Of a stretch of 64,000 bases of DNA, positions 45,346-56,256 are shown piece by piece. Position 1 is the first letter of the stretch. Each line of letters starts with the position of its first letter. Source of the DNA: Favolaschia claudopus (Eukaryota; Basidiomycota; Agaricomycetes; Agaricales; Mycenaceae); the NCBI GenBank assembly GCA_037176885.1, contig JAWWNJ010000045.1, positions 124,001 to 188,000 on the forward strand. Reading direction: 5' to 3'. Both the position numbers and the translations under genes were made by a program. The notes beneath the pieces were generated by a model that saw only the letters and a list, made by a program, of their open reading frames with translations, was not told the origin of the DNA and searched no databases.

Positions 45346-46771
45346 ATGGATCTCACCTCTATCCCCCACTTCGAATTCGAAATGCCACCCCCGATGAAAC
45401 CTACTGCAGCCGAAGCCAAGGCAATGCTTCTTGTTCTGGGGGAAATCGACCCGGCATGCACAAATTTTCATCTTATCATTGAAAACGCCTATGGGACTGT
45501 TTACCGAGTGCACCACAAGGTCCTCAACCGGACGCTGGCCCTCAAAATCGTTCGAACCGTTGTAAGTTTTGTGTAAGGACTCATGATGTACGCCACTCAT
45601 CCAAATCGCCGTTTAGCAAGATGCAGAGGGCAACGCCACTAACACCTATACCTCTGAAATTGGTGGTGGCCCTAAAGATGTGCGTTTTGCCTTTCCTCGC
45701 GTGCTTCACCCTCTAATTTAGCGGCAGTTTTCAATTTTACAAGCCTTCAAGCATCCCCACATCCTCGAAATCGTGTCCATTTTCCGCGGTGGTACCTTTC
45801 GATCGACCAGTGAGTTCGCTCCGCTAACTCATCAAACGCATAGCTTAATACCGTCAGGCATATTCACCGAGTATATGGCGGGTGGCACGCTACTAGATCG
45901 TTTACAAAACGAGTACGACAAGCAGCGCGGCGCGGGCCCTGTTCGAGGTCTTTGTAAGTGAACCGCAGGCATCTGCCGCTCGACATTCATGAACGTTTCT
46001 CACTCTTCAGCGGAAATTCGCTGCCGCGATATATTCTATCAGCTATGTCAAGCCATGTCATATATCCACAGTCAGAGAATTGTCCACCGAAACCTGAAGC
46101 TCGAGGTGCGACACGTTGTCCCTTTTACTCAGACCACCACCTCATTTCGTAGAATATATTTCTGACCGACGACAATTTCCCCCTCGTGAAGGTCGCTGGC
46201 TTCGGACTCGCAACTCGGCTTCCCGACGATGGTCAGGGATTTCTGTCTGTACGTTCATCGGCCTCTCCATGGCAGCTTTTTCTTCAACGATTTCTCCAGG
46301 AGCTTCGCGGCTCACTCGATTACATGTCGCCCGAAATGTTGCGGCAGCCCCCGCCTGGCTACGACTGTCGGACGGACAGCTGGAGCGCAGCGGTCATTCT
46401 CATCGAAATGTATGGGCCCCGCCGAACAGTTGATATCGCTGACGCTCACTGATCTCCTCCCCACTCCAAGGCTCCTCCTCGAAAACGCCTACGTCGTGGG
46501 ACGCATTTTCCCTGAAACTGAAACCCCGGCGTTCCGATGGGACGATCTTCGTGAGAGTGCGCGGCTCAGTGAAAACGGTGCGGCGATTGTTTTGCTTGCT
46601 CACGATTGTTCTTCGATAAATTGATGCCGACTCGTCTTAGGATTCGATATCCTCCAGAAGCTGCTCAATCCTGACCCCAACCTTCGATCTACTTTGGCTG
46701 ATGCCCTTCAGCACCAGTGGCTGGTCTACCATCGGCCCATGTATCCCAATATACTTTATCCGCAGGTCTAG
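45346..46771 (+). CDS. CHK2/Rad53-like pseudokinase
   Basis: About eight short exons give roughly 330 residues of a protein kinase fold without an FHA domain. It starts MDLTSIPHFEFEMPPPM. The beta-3 lysine is kept (LALKIV), but the Gly-rich loop is poor (IIENAYGTVYRV), the alpha-C glutamate position reads RQFSI (compare REINI at 63 kb), the catalytic loop reads IVHRNLKLE (HRD Asp replaced by Asn) and the magnesium loop reads KVAGFGLA (DFG Asp replaced by Gly). Substrate-lobe features remain: LRGSLDYMSPEML, DCRTDSWSAAVILIEM and LLNPDPNLRSTLADALQHQW. The closest relative in the window is the FHA-kinase at 62355. Catalysis by the usual mechanism is unlikely; a binding or scaffold role is inference. 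Confidence 0.82.
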
Positions 46772-46911
46772 GCAACACATAATCATTAACAAAGTCGCAG
46801 AACGCATCAGCAGTGAATAATCCGAAGACAGAATCTATCCCTTGTGTACAATATCATCTACTTATTCAATTGCCATCCTGAGAATCCGGAGATTGACTCA
46901 GCGAAAGCGCG

Positions 46912-49225
46912 TCATCTGTAGTCGCGTAACCCCTCCCATGGCGAAAAATTAGGACGGAGCGGCTCTGGGGGATCATAATACTGGAGAGAGACTTCAAGAC
47001 CAGCCGCTATGAATGGCAACAAGTTCGGAAGAATATCGACTTGTTTTTCTCGTGATAACCTGGCATGAACACGCCTCAGCGTCGGCATCCGTGAAACAAT
47101 GAAGCGCAAGAGCGCGTCGTCGGATATGAGTAAGTAGCCTTCCACGATGAATTCTCGCAGCGCTGGGCATGCAGCTGGACGATCTGCGGAGGCTTCAAAG
47201 GCCTGCAAGACATTGTTGTTGTCGAGGCTTCCCTCTCCCCAACCACACATTGCGACCATCTTCAAACGCTGGACAGTAGATGGCAGACATCTGCTGAAGT
47301 CCATGAAAGAAGATTTGGAAAATATGTCGGTTTGAATGACGATCGATCGTAGCTGTGGGCAGCGGCCCAACGCGGAGGTGATACCTTGAATATTATCGGG
47401 ATCTTCCCTATCTTGAGAACCCAGAAGAGAGAATTCTTCCAGTTCGGGGTGTGAAAAGTATGTCAACAAGCACTCGGAGGTACGAAGTGGTGCTTTGTGG
47501 CACTCCAACTCGAGGACACGGAGCAGAGTGGACTGGATAACGACATTCGTCGGCAAAACTTGGAGGTGCGGGAAGCCCTGTACGAGAAGCTGGCATTTCT
47601 TTAATGCGTGACATCTAGAAAGTATGTCCAGCGCCATTTCACAGGTGAGAATCTGCTGGGTGTTCCAGAATGAAGGCTTTAGTGACAAGTGTGTCAAGGT
47701 TGTCCACCGCAGAGGTAAACTCGACGCAATGACACTGAGACCCGCGAACTCGAATTGCGAAAGACTGCGAGCGTGAAGGATGCCAGAAGGCGACCAAGTG
47801 AATTCAGGGTTGATCTCATAAATTGACAGACTCAAAGATCTGAGCAGCGGTACGTCGTCTTCTGACAACTCCGATAATGTTTTGTACCCCGGAGAAGAGA
47901 TAGACAGACTGATATCATGCCATCGCGAAACGTACGGAATGAGAAGATCCAGCACATCGTCCTGGGCTGACATTACAGCTATTTGCGGAACTTAGGGCGC
48001 GGCCGATTTTTTTCCCACAAATGACATTTTGAGCATTTTGCTTGTTGCGAGCTCAATTCCGACTCAACAGCCAAGATTTAAATACGAGCAGGTAGGTATT
48101 GCTGTTTCCAAGACGCCTCTGTGTTCAGATTGAGCTTACTTGCCATGGAGTGGCTTTGTCATCAGAAATGCATGTTTTTATGAATTTTGGTTCTCAAATT
48201 GTCAAATGCGCTACCAGGCGGCCAGAAAGTTGTTACTGACTCTTTGATACCTACCTCTAACTGCGAGTATGGTTTTCAGCGCGTCCGCAATGTGTACTGG
48301 CTCAGGCAGAGTTGTTTGATGCCATCAATTTATCAAAACGCTCATTTCGCTTCAGTAGCGTTATTATACCTCTTCAAAAGATATTGGGCACCTCAAGCAA
48401 GCTAATAGTAGTCTATTGACATACTCTCTGCCTGCCAAATGCATATATAGAATTGTAACAGCCAGAATTCGGAAAAACAGGCATTTCCTGAAACAAAGTC
48501 ACCATATTTCAAGATACCTCGAACTAAAGGCAGAGGCATCTTGGGAATGGTCATACCTACCTGCGCATACTTAAACCTAGGTCATTGAGGCGGAATTGAG
48601 CTTGCAGGGAGGAAAATGCGCAAAATGTCATTTGTGGGAAAAAATTCGGCCGCGCCCTAAGTTCCGCAAATAGCTGTAAGTGTGGATAGATGATGCGTTC
48701 CACAGAGATCGAGAGCGGACGGTTTCCAGATCGCCTCAGCCACGCAGAAGCAACCTCCAAGCGCTGCGCTACTTTGGAGGCGCATACGTCGCGAGAAGCT
48801 GGAGAAGAGACATCAGGCGTTGGCAAAACAATATGAAGCAGGGACCAAAGCTGCGCAGTTGAGAACGCGAGAGCCCTCCATGAGCTGCATACCCGACCGA
48901 GCAGCACAGGTGCCTCCTGAGCGCTCATGACGCAGTTGCGGTGAGTAGGCAGACACGCTATGAAGATTTGCTCCAGAACGTCGAGGGCCATTCGGCGGAT
49001 GGGCGCCATTAGGGCGTTGTGACGCTCGATGTATGTATCGAGCGAGTCGCGCTCCTCGACGAGTCGATCCAGTTTTTGACGCAAAGCCAGGATTTCACTT
49101 TCCAATTTCGCCAACCGCAGATTAGGTTCGACTAAAAGCTCCTTCAGTTCGAAGATTTCATCGTCACTGGCGCAGTAATTCGTGGGTAATCGCGAGGCGA
49201 ATGGACTCAACGGAGACTGCATCAT
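46912..49225 (-). pseudogene. F-box protein, tandem copy 1, split by a MITE
   Basis: The 5' part (49225 down to 48679) encodes MMQSPLSPFASRLPTN, a coiled coil (LRLAKLESEILALRQKLDRL) and the F-box (MAPIRRMALDVLEQIFIACL). The 3' part (47973-46912) encodes the leucine-rich C-terminal domain starting MSAQDDVLDLLIPY. Between them lies a 701-bp element (47976-48676). Removing it with one TA gives an uninterrupted frame of about 536 residues, the same length as copies 2 and 3. F-box proteins recruit substrates to SCF ubiquitin ligases through Skp1. With the element in place the 5' frame runs into the inverted repeat and stops at 48557, so this allele should be null unless the element is spliced out. 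Confidence 0.85.
47976..48676. mobile_element. 701-bp MITE with ~64-bp terminal inverted repeats and TA duplication (Tc1/mariner type)
   Basis: The ends are inverted copies of one another: both begin CAGCTATTTGCGGAACTTAG (read inward) and match over about 64 bp with two mismatches. TA flanks both sides (47974-47975 and 48677-48678). No transposase frame is present inside. A TA target and CAG-start termini point to the Tc1/mariner superfamily, but this is inferred from structure only. The insertion lies in the coding region of an F-box gene. Confidence 0.9.
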
Positions 49226-49544
49226 GGTAGGATTTAGAAGATGATAATTTTCGCACGAGATTCGCAGATCAAAAATTCCAAGACCATAGAAAATCCAAAT
49301 TATTACGATGCGTGATACAGGGTGGATACTACGAGTAGCAAAGAAACGATGCTGCGGGAGGATGCACGGTTTTTTGTAAGATCTCTTGGAAATGGTGAGA
49401 ATTCGGTCAAACAGGCTCGAAGCTGCTCAAGCCCAATTCCTGCGATTGGACTATTTCAGATTCGCAGACGTCTAGATCTTACCGCCGCCCCAGATTGTGT
49501 GCGGAATGAAACGTTTATGTGCGCTTCGTCATTGTTTGTTAATA
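49226..49544. other. Spacer between F-box copies 1 and 2
   Basis: About 320 bp. The part next to the ATG of copy 1 resembles the same region of copies 2 and 3 (GGTAGGATT, TTTTCGCACGA), showing that the duplicated unit includes the promoter. Confidence 0.6.
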
Positions 49545-51146
49545 TTACCAGTAAGATGACGCGTCAGGCAATCCTTGCCAAGGTGAAAACTGGGGATAAG
49601 CTGGTTTTCGTGAAAGATAGCTCAAAGAAATCTCCAGACCAGCCTCAATAAATTGATGTAGGCTCAACAAGATATCGACTTGTCGCTCTCGCGAAAATGT
49701 GATGTCCACAAGCCTGAGAGTCGGCGAGCGCGAAACAATGAAGAGCAAAAGCGCCTCATCGGTTATGCCTTGCGCATCAGCTATGGTAAATTCTTGCAGC
49801 GCCGGACACACAAGAGGGGAGGCTTCGAAGATCTGCAACGCTTCGTCATTCAGAACATCGAGTATGTTCCACTCCGTTGCGTTCGTGAGCTTCAAACACT
49901 TGATGGTAGAAGGAAGCCCTCGAAGAAAGTTCCCGAGGGCCAATCTGGAAGATAAGCCGACTTGAAGGACGATGCTTCGCAGGCATGTAAGACGGAGCAA
50001 GGCAGAAGTGATACCTTGGACATCTTGACAGTCCTCCCAAGTGTGTGATCCGTACAGACTAAACTCTTCCAGCGCGAGGTGGGAGAAGTGATTCAACAGG
50101 TACTCAGCAGTACGAAGTGGGGTTTTGTAGCATTGCAATTCGAAGGCTCGGAGGAATGAACAGGGAACGATGGGATTCGTCGGCAAAACTTGAGATTCTG
50201 AGATCTCTTGTATGAGGAGCTTGCAACTTCGCAGTGCATGACATCTGGCGAGGATGTCCAACGCCGTTTCGCAGGTCAGACCTGAGTTCCAGTTCCAGGA
50301 TGAAACTCTAAGCGACAACTCCGTCAGAGTGTTCCACCGCAGTGGCAAAGCCGAAGGGATGATACCGGAACCCGCGAATTCGAAACTCGAAAGATTGGGA
50401 GCAAAGACGATACCAGCCGGCGTCCATGTGTACGCGGGATCCATGATGGGCGCTGACGACATGCTCAAAGACATGAGAAGAGGCACATCATTTTCGGACA
50501 GCCTCGACAATCTCTCGAACCCTGAAGGAGGGAGAACCAAACTAAGATGTTGCCATCGTGAAGCATAGGGAATAAGAAGTTCCAGCAGATCTTCCGGCAA
50601 GTCGAGGTGGTTCAGGTGAAATTCTCGTTCTACAGAGATTGATAGAGGACAGATTCCAGTTCGTCCTAGCCAGGTGGAAGCAACCTCCAAGCGCTGCGCT
50701 GTCTTCGCGGCGAAAATATCACGATCGCGAGACAGCGACTCGTGGTCGGGTGGTGGTAGGACAATATGGAGTCGGGACCAGAGTCGTGGCGCTGAGAGTG
50801 AGAGCGTCCGCCATGAGCTGCATATTCGACCAAGGAGAACAGGCGCTTCCTGAGCGCTCATGACGCAGTTCCGGTGGGTAGGCAGACACGCTAGGAAGAT
50901 CTGCTCCAGAACGTCGAGAGGGATCCTCCGGATGGGCGACATGAGAGCTTGGTGGCTCTGGATATGAGCGCAGAGCGACTCGCGCTGCTCGACCAATCCA
51001 TCTAGTTTTTGACGCAAAGCCAAGATTTCACCGTCCAATTTCGCCAACCGCAGACGAGGTTCAGCTAAGAGCCCCTTCAGTTCAGAAATTTCATCGTCGC
51101 TGGCGCAGTAATTTGTGTGCAATCGAGAGGCGAACGGGGACTGCAT
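49545..51146 (-). CDS. F-box protein, tandem copy 2
   Basis: A single exon of 533 residues. It begins MQSPFASRLHTNYCASDDEI, has a coiled coil at about 20-55 (LRLAKLDGEILALRQKLDGL), an F-box at about 65-110 (MSPIRRIPLDVLEQIFLACL, then APVLLGRICSSWRTLSLSAP), and a C-terminal region of irregular leucine-rich repeats (VPLLMSLSMS, RCHALRSCKLLIQ, LTCLRSIVLQVGL). This is the common Agaricomycete F-box architecture. SCF adaptor function is inferred from the F-box; the substrate is unknown. It is the middle member of three tandem paralogs on the minus strand. Confidence 0.9.
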   Translation of the reverse strand: MQSPFASRLHTNYCASDDEISELKGLLAEPRLRLAKLDGEILALRQKLDGLVEQRESLCAHIQSHQALMSPIRRIPLDVLEQIFLACLPTHRNCVMSAQEAPVLLGRICSSWRTLSLSAPRLWSRLHIVLPPPDHESLSRDRDIFAAKTAQRLEVASTWLGRTGICPLSISVEREFHLNHLDLPEDLLELLIPYASRWQHLSLVLPPSGFERLSRLSENDVPLLMSLSMSSAPIMDPAYTWTPAGIVFAPNLSSFEFAGSGIIPSALPLRWNTLTELSLRVSSWNWNSGLTCETALDILARCHALRSCKLLIQEISESQVLPTNPIVPCSFLRAFELQCYKTPLRTAEYLLNHFSHLALEEFSLYGSHTWEDCQDVQGITSALLRLTCLRSIVLQVGLSSRLALGNFLRGLPSTIKCLKLTNATEWNILDVLNDEALQIFEASPLVCPALQEFTIADAQGITDEALLLFIVSRSPTLRLVDITFSRERQVDILLSLHQFIEAGLEISLSYLSRKPAYPQFSPWQGLPDASSYW

Positions 51147-51513
51147 GATGGTAGGATTCAGAAGGCAATCGATAAATTTCGCACGATTATTCGAGGCACA
51201 TACAAAACATCGCTCCGAACGATGTAAGGAGGTTGATACTATTACAATGTGGGGTACACTAGCAGCGATATTGTAACAACCGTACGATCACGAATACTAC
51301 GACTCGAAGTAGCGAAAGAAAGGATGTCCTAGAGAATGTACAGTACGATTTCCGAAAATTCTGGGAATCGGTCACCTAGACAAGGACCAGCTTTCAGAAG
51401 CTGGTCAAGCCCGATCCCATCTCTGCTGGTCATTGCCCTCTCAGTTGGTGTGCCCTAGACTGGGAGCGGAACAAGAGATGCATGTTGTGGACCCAAAGCT
51501 TCGTGATTGCTTT
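51147..51513. other. Spacer between F-box copies 2 and 3
   Basis: About 370 bp without a gene. The start-proximal part (GGTAGGATTCAGAAGGCAAT, then TTTCGCACGA) is nearly identical to the matching segment upstream of copy 3 at 53140-53190. Confidence 0.6.
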
Positions 51514-53136
51514 TCAATGTCGTGAGGAATGCGAGGGAGAGTCAGGCAATCCCTGCCAAGGTGAAAACTGGGGAAAGGCTGGTTTTTGCGGAGGGTACCT
51601 CAAAGAGATCTCCAAACCAGCATCGATAAACTGTTGTAAGTTCGGCAGGATATCGACTTGTCTTTCCCGCGAAAACGTTACGTCCAGAAGTCTGAGCGTG
51701 GGGGACCGCGAAACGGTAAAGTGCAAAAGCGCGTCGTCGGTGATGAGGTGAGCCCCTTCGAGAATGAGCTGTCGCAGCCCTGGGCACTCAACTGGACGAT
51801 CTGCGCTGGCCTCGAGAACTTGCAAGACACCATTGTCTAGACTATCATCCTCCCAACCACGCACGCCAAACATCTTCAAACGCTGGACAGTGGACGGAAG
51901 ACCTCTGATCAGGTCCGCTAGAAAGAATTTGGACAACACGTCGCCTTGAATAACGACTGATCGTAGCTGTGGACAGCGGACCAACGCGGAGGTGAGATCT
52001 TGAATATTATCAGGATCTTCCCAATCCTCGAATCCCAGAAGCGAGAACTCTTCCAGCTCGAGGTGTGAAAAGTGATTCAACAAGTACCCTGAAGTACGAA
52101 TTGGTGTTTTATGGCACTCCAACTCGAGGACGCGGAGCAAACTGGATTGGACAGTGACGTCCGTCGGCGAAACTTGAAACTCTGAGACACCCTGTATGAG
52201 AAGCTGACATCTCCTCAATGCATGACATTTGGAAAGTATGTCCAGCGCCGTTTCACAGGTCAAGACCTGCTGGAAGTTCCAGGATGAAGGCTTTAGCGAC
52301 AAGTGTGTCAAGGCGTTCCACCGCAGAGGTAAACTCGACGGAATGACGCCAGCACCCGCGAACTCGAATTGCGAGAGATTGACGGCATGAAGGATGCCAG
52401 AAGGCGACCAAGGGAATTCAGAGTTGATTTCGGGCAATGACAGGCTCAAAGATCTGAGCAGAGGTACGTCGTCTTCCGACAACTCCGATAATGTTTTGTA
52501 ACCCGGAGAAGAGAGAGACAGAGAAATATCATGCCATCGTGAAGCGTATGGAACGAGCAGATCCAGCACATCGTCCTGGGCATTGGTATCAAACGCTGCC
52601 GCTGATCGTGTGTAAACAGTGCGCTCCACAGAGACCGACAGAGGACAGTTTCCAGATCGCTCCAGCCAGGCGGAGGCAACCTCCAAGCGCTGCGCTAGCT
52701 TGAAGGCGCATGCATCGGGGAAAGCTGAAGACTCATCGGGGTTTGGCAAAGCAATATGAAGCAGAGACCAAAGACGCGGCGCTGAGAATGCGAGAGTTCT
52801 CCAAGAGCTGCATACTCGACCGAGCAGCACAGGCGCCTCCTGAGCGCTCATGACGCAGTTGCGGTGAGCAGGCAGACACGCAATGAAAATTTGCTCGAGT
52901 ACGTCGAGGGGGATTCGGCGGATGGGGGCCATTAGAGCGTTGTGACGCTCGATGTGTGTATCGAGCGAGTCGCGCTCCTCGATGAGTCCATCCAGTTTTT
53001 GACGCAAAGCCAGGATTTCACCGTCCAATTTCGCCAACCGCAAACGAGGTTCAGCTAGGAGCTCCTTCAGTTCAGAAATTTCGTCGTCGCTGGCGCAGTA
53101 ATTTGTGTGCAATCGAGAGGCGAACGGAGACTGCAT
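51514..53136 (-). CDS. F-box protein, tandem copy 3
   Basis: An uninterrupted frame of about 540 residues from MQSPFASRLHTN, chosen because copies 1 and 2 start at the same place; the frame itself stays open 37 codons further upstream. Coiled coil (LRLAKLDGEILALRQKLDGL), F-box (MAPIRRIPLDVLEQIFIACL, APVLLGRVCSSWRTLAFSAP) and leucine-rich C-terminus (VPLLRSLSLSLPEINSEF, RCPQLRSVVIQGDVLSKF) are as in copies 1 and 2. Its C-terminal half is closest to the interrupted copy 1, for example QDDVLDLLVPYASRWHDISL. Expected role: substrate receptor of an SCF ubiquitin ligase. Confidence 0.9.
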   Translation of the reverse strand: MQSPFASRLHTNYCASDDEISELKELLAEPRLRLAKLDGEILALRQKLDGLIEERDSLDTHIERHNALMAPIRRIPLDVLEQIFIACLPAHRNCVMSAQEAPVLLGRVCSSWRTLAFSAPRLWSLLHIALPNPDESSAFPDACAFKLAQRLEVASAWLERSGNCPLSVSVERTVYTRSAAAFDTNAQDDVLDLLVPYASRWHDISLSLSSPGYKTLSELSEDDVPLLRSLSLSLPEINSEFPWSPSGILHAVNLSQFEFAGAGVIPSSLPLRWNALTHLSLKPSSWNFQQVLTCETALDILSKCHALRRCQLLIQGVSEFQVSPTDVTVQSSLLRVLELECHKTPIRTSGYLLNHFSHLELEEFSLLGFEDWEDPDNIQDLTSALVRCPQLRSVVIQGDVLSKFFLADLIRGLPSTVQRLKMFGVRGWEDDSLDNGVLQVLEASADRPVECPGLRQLILEGAHLITDDALLHFTVSRSPTLRLLDVTFSRERQVDILPNLQQFIDAGLEISLRYPPQKPAFPQFSPWQGLPDSPSHSSRH

Positions 53137-53305
53137 GATTGTAGGATTCAGAAGGCAATTGATGATTTTCGCACGACTATTCGAGGCACAGACGAAAAAT
53201 CGCTTCAAACGATGTGCGGACTGCAAACATACAAGATACATAGTCATTCTAACTCTAACACAGATAGATCAGTTGTTACACATTATCCTCGAAAGTGAGT
53301 CCCTC

Positions 53306-54666
53306 TCAAAGAGCAACCCGCAGTCCTCCCCTCCACAACTTCGCCTCCTCAGGGTCCTCAATCTCTGCAAACAGATAATTCAACACTCCCGCGAGCCGTA
53401 TCCCTGCCTGCGCAAGCAACTTCTCCACAATCCAATCCCTCGCAATGACACCAGAATATTCCGGGGTGTCGAGCTCGAGGTACGGGCCGCCCACGGCGTA
53501 GCTTCCAACGAATTTCCCTGCGCGGTCAACTTGGGCGAGTTCGGCTTCGGGTGCGATAAAATGATGATGTGAAGATGAGGAGGAAGCGCCATCGAGCCGC
53601 GTCTCGTTGTACGGCGGCTTGTCGAGGGCTTTGGGCCAGACGATGTCGCAGTTGAGCGCGTGGATGGGTTTGGCCCAGTGGTAAGGGCAAATCAGGTCAT
53701 CGTCGCTGTTGATGGCGCTCCCGCCTGCCATTACGCGGCTCCAGACGAGGGTGGCTTGCTGCCAGAAAGAAGCGAGGGACGTCGGGAATGAGAAGGCGAG
53801 GGCGTGGTGGGAGGCGGAGTCTGGGGTAGAGGGACAGGTGAGCCACGAGTTGAGCTCAGGCTGCCATTTCGTGAGGATGCCTTCGGCCATGATCATGCGG
53901 ACGTAGGAGTCGTAGATTGTGCCACGAAGTGCGTATTCGATCTTGCGGGAGGGGAGGGGGCGTTCGTATTTGCGGGGGACGGAGCGGAGGGCCTTGGCGA
54001 TGAGGAGGCCATCCCATACGGAATGCAGGTCTGTATATGTGGGTCAATTACAGAAATGGAGAGGAGAAGGAATTCACGCACTAGTCTGCCGGTGGTTAAA
54101 CAAAACTTTGTCGGAGTTGCCGCCTCGGTCGCGACCCGTCAAATGCAGAGGCATGTGTAAATCACCCATGAAATGAATGAGGAATTTCAGCGCCTCATTC
54201 GCCGCATCGTATCCCGCAGTCTTGCGATAATAAACAGGATCATCCAATATATTGGACACATTCCGGATCGCACTGAGGACATTCCCGTCCTGCTTACCCG
54301 CCCACCCGCGACTACCGGGGAAAGCGCACGTTTGCGACGGATGGTCGTCGAGGGCGCCGACATAGTGCCGGGCGGCAGACCAGCGCATCTTATATCGCAG
54401 TTTGTCTGCCCATGCGGCGACTGGGGCGAGATGGCATTGCGGTTCGTTGGGATTCGTGGAGGTGAAGTTGAGGACGGCGCAAAGGGTTGGGAAGACGGTT
54501 GGGTGGAGGTGAATTTGGGCGATTGTGGCAGCGATTTCATGGCCTGGAAATGTTTTGAGAACAAAGACACCTTCGTTGGCAATGAAATCGGCGTACCAGC
54601 TGCTCCCCAAGCCAATACACTTGTCGAACATCCCGCGAGGACGGCCACTGTGGTGAGGAGACGCAT
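53306..54666 (-). CDS. Secreted S1/P1-type nuclease
   Basis: Three exons give about 400 residues. A signal peptide (MRLLTTVAVLAGCSTSVLA) is followed by the mature N-terminal tryptophan of the family (WGAAG), spliced through a GTACGC donor to GHEIAATIAQ. Zinc-ligand motifs seen are the N-terminal W and GHE, a histidine in WSAARHYVGALDD, FLIHFMGDLHMPLHLTGRDR (family H-x3-D-x-H-x3-H) and, after a second intron, NLHSVWDG. Such enzymes cleave single-stranded DNA and RNA with three zinc ions and act outside the cell or in vacuoles. The C-terminal end carries a His/Ser-rich insertion (SSSSSHHHF). I chose the ATG at 54666 because it opens the signal peptide. Confidence 0.92.
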
Positions 54667-56256
54667 GTTGGACACTACAGACACTGATTGAAGGCTTCCG
54701 CGGGTTATCTAGAGGGAAGCAAGGAGCGAGAGAAAACAGAATACAAAGTACAAAGGCGCGGAGGCCTTGTACTTTATAGCTGACCCGAGGCACAAACGCG
54801 GTGGAGAACAAAAGGAGTTGGTGATGGCTGTCAGAAACGCGGTACCGTGACGTGCCTTCGCGACGCGTAACAAATTTACTCAGCCTGCTGGTTATAGTCA
54901 ACTTAAACGATACGCGGTGAGTCGTGGATTCAGATGAATGTGATTGCACACCTTTACTTGTGAGTTGGGATGTAACGACGTCCGAAGTATTTATACTTAA
55001 TTTGGCCATTGCTGCGGTCTTCGACCGCACGAAACTGGGGATTTCTCTGTTAAATTCGGCGAACAACTTGAGTATGAGCTTGGCGCGGATGCGCAAAACC
55101 AAGCGTGTTGGGGGTGTTGGCAGAAAACTTAGCACAGTTCTAGCTACCTCTAGAGTTTACGCCAGACACTTGGGTGTTGAGGAACGTTGAGGTTCGGATA
55201 TTAAATCCTCCGGTGTAAGAGTTGAGAAAGACTGTTGAAACGAATCAACTCATAGTGAAGATGCCAAGAGACGAGCTCGATGACACCGGTTTGTCGTTGC
55301 GTTGTCGCGATCGCCGTCTGCGTTTATTTCGCGCCACTGCCAGTGTATTAAGTAGCAAGCTCCCCGCCGGCGGTCCAGTTCACAATGAGTGAGAATGAGT
55401 GCATATCAAGTAGTTCAAGCTAGGCAATGGGTTCCAGCCTGAGTGAGCGCCTCCAGCCGCGTCCAGCGGCGGTCGCAGAAGGAGATACTTATGCAACATG
55501 ACCAAACAACCGCTCTCGTCCGCTTTAGGAAATTTTACCTGTCCCCCGCATTCTCTGCTATTCTTGTCCACGATTCCCTTGCTTAGAGTACCTAAACCTT
55601 CTCTGTTGACAAGACGACATCTTGGCAAAGTCCGAGTCGTGAACGGAGTCTCTTTGTGTATGGATGAGTTTCCAAACTGTCTGTGGGTCTTTCTACCCTA
55701 AACTGTGTCTGGACTGGTTCGGGTCTACGAGACGCTTTGCCAGTGGGATTCCACTTTCTTCGGACCTTGAGGTCCTCCTCGGCTCCTCCGAGCTCGCACT
55801 GGTGACTCGGAGCCTGCCTTGCTGCTGCACAGTACTTATCCTTGACTGATCGACACCTGCTCAACGACTTGTCCGTGTCACGACTCACGATCGCCTGCGG
55901 TGAATGAAATTTGAGCAATCAGTGCACTCGTGAGCGTAGAAAGTGTTCTCATGCCAGTCGCGATGTACTTATTCGAGCTAATGATTCATCCGTACACGCA
56001 GACTGGAGGGTTTGGGTCTTAGACACCGAATACGCTCGAATTTCAAGGCTTGAGCCCAATCTCAAAGTTGTACGCCGACGGCAGCGATTAGTGGAGAATC
56101 CATCTTTGAACACCCCTATACACGCAGTCGGTAGAGGGTTGCTTGAGGGTCAGGTCGCCGTCGTCCTGGGTACGACTAGGCGTTTCGCCGCGTTCGGGCT
56201 TTTTACCACATTTTCCTGGAATAAGAGCAGTCATCGAGTTCAAGTCTAATCCAACG
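54667..56256. other. Intergenic with one copy of a dispersed repeat
   Basis: About 1.6 kb. Apart from repeat copy A (55495-55612) I see only short unsupported frames. Confidence 0.5.
55495..55612. repeat. Dispersed ~110-140 bp repeat, copy A
   Basis: Shares CATGACCAAACAACCGCTCT, then TTTAGGAAATTTT, CCCGCATTCTCTGC and TATTCTTGTCCACGATT with copies at 58077 and 61220. It lacks the upstream part (GGTGACACGGCAAGAGACGG) that the other two share. Confidence 0.8.

Noticed and set aside
48187..48405. 72-codon frame inside the 701-bp MITE
   Set aside because: No similarity to a transposase and located between inverted repeats of a non-autonomous element.
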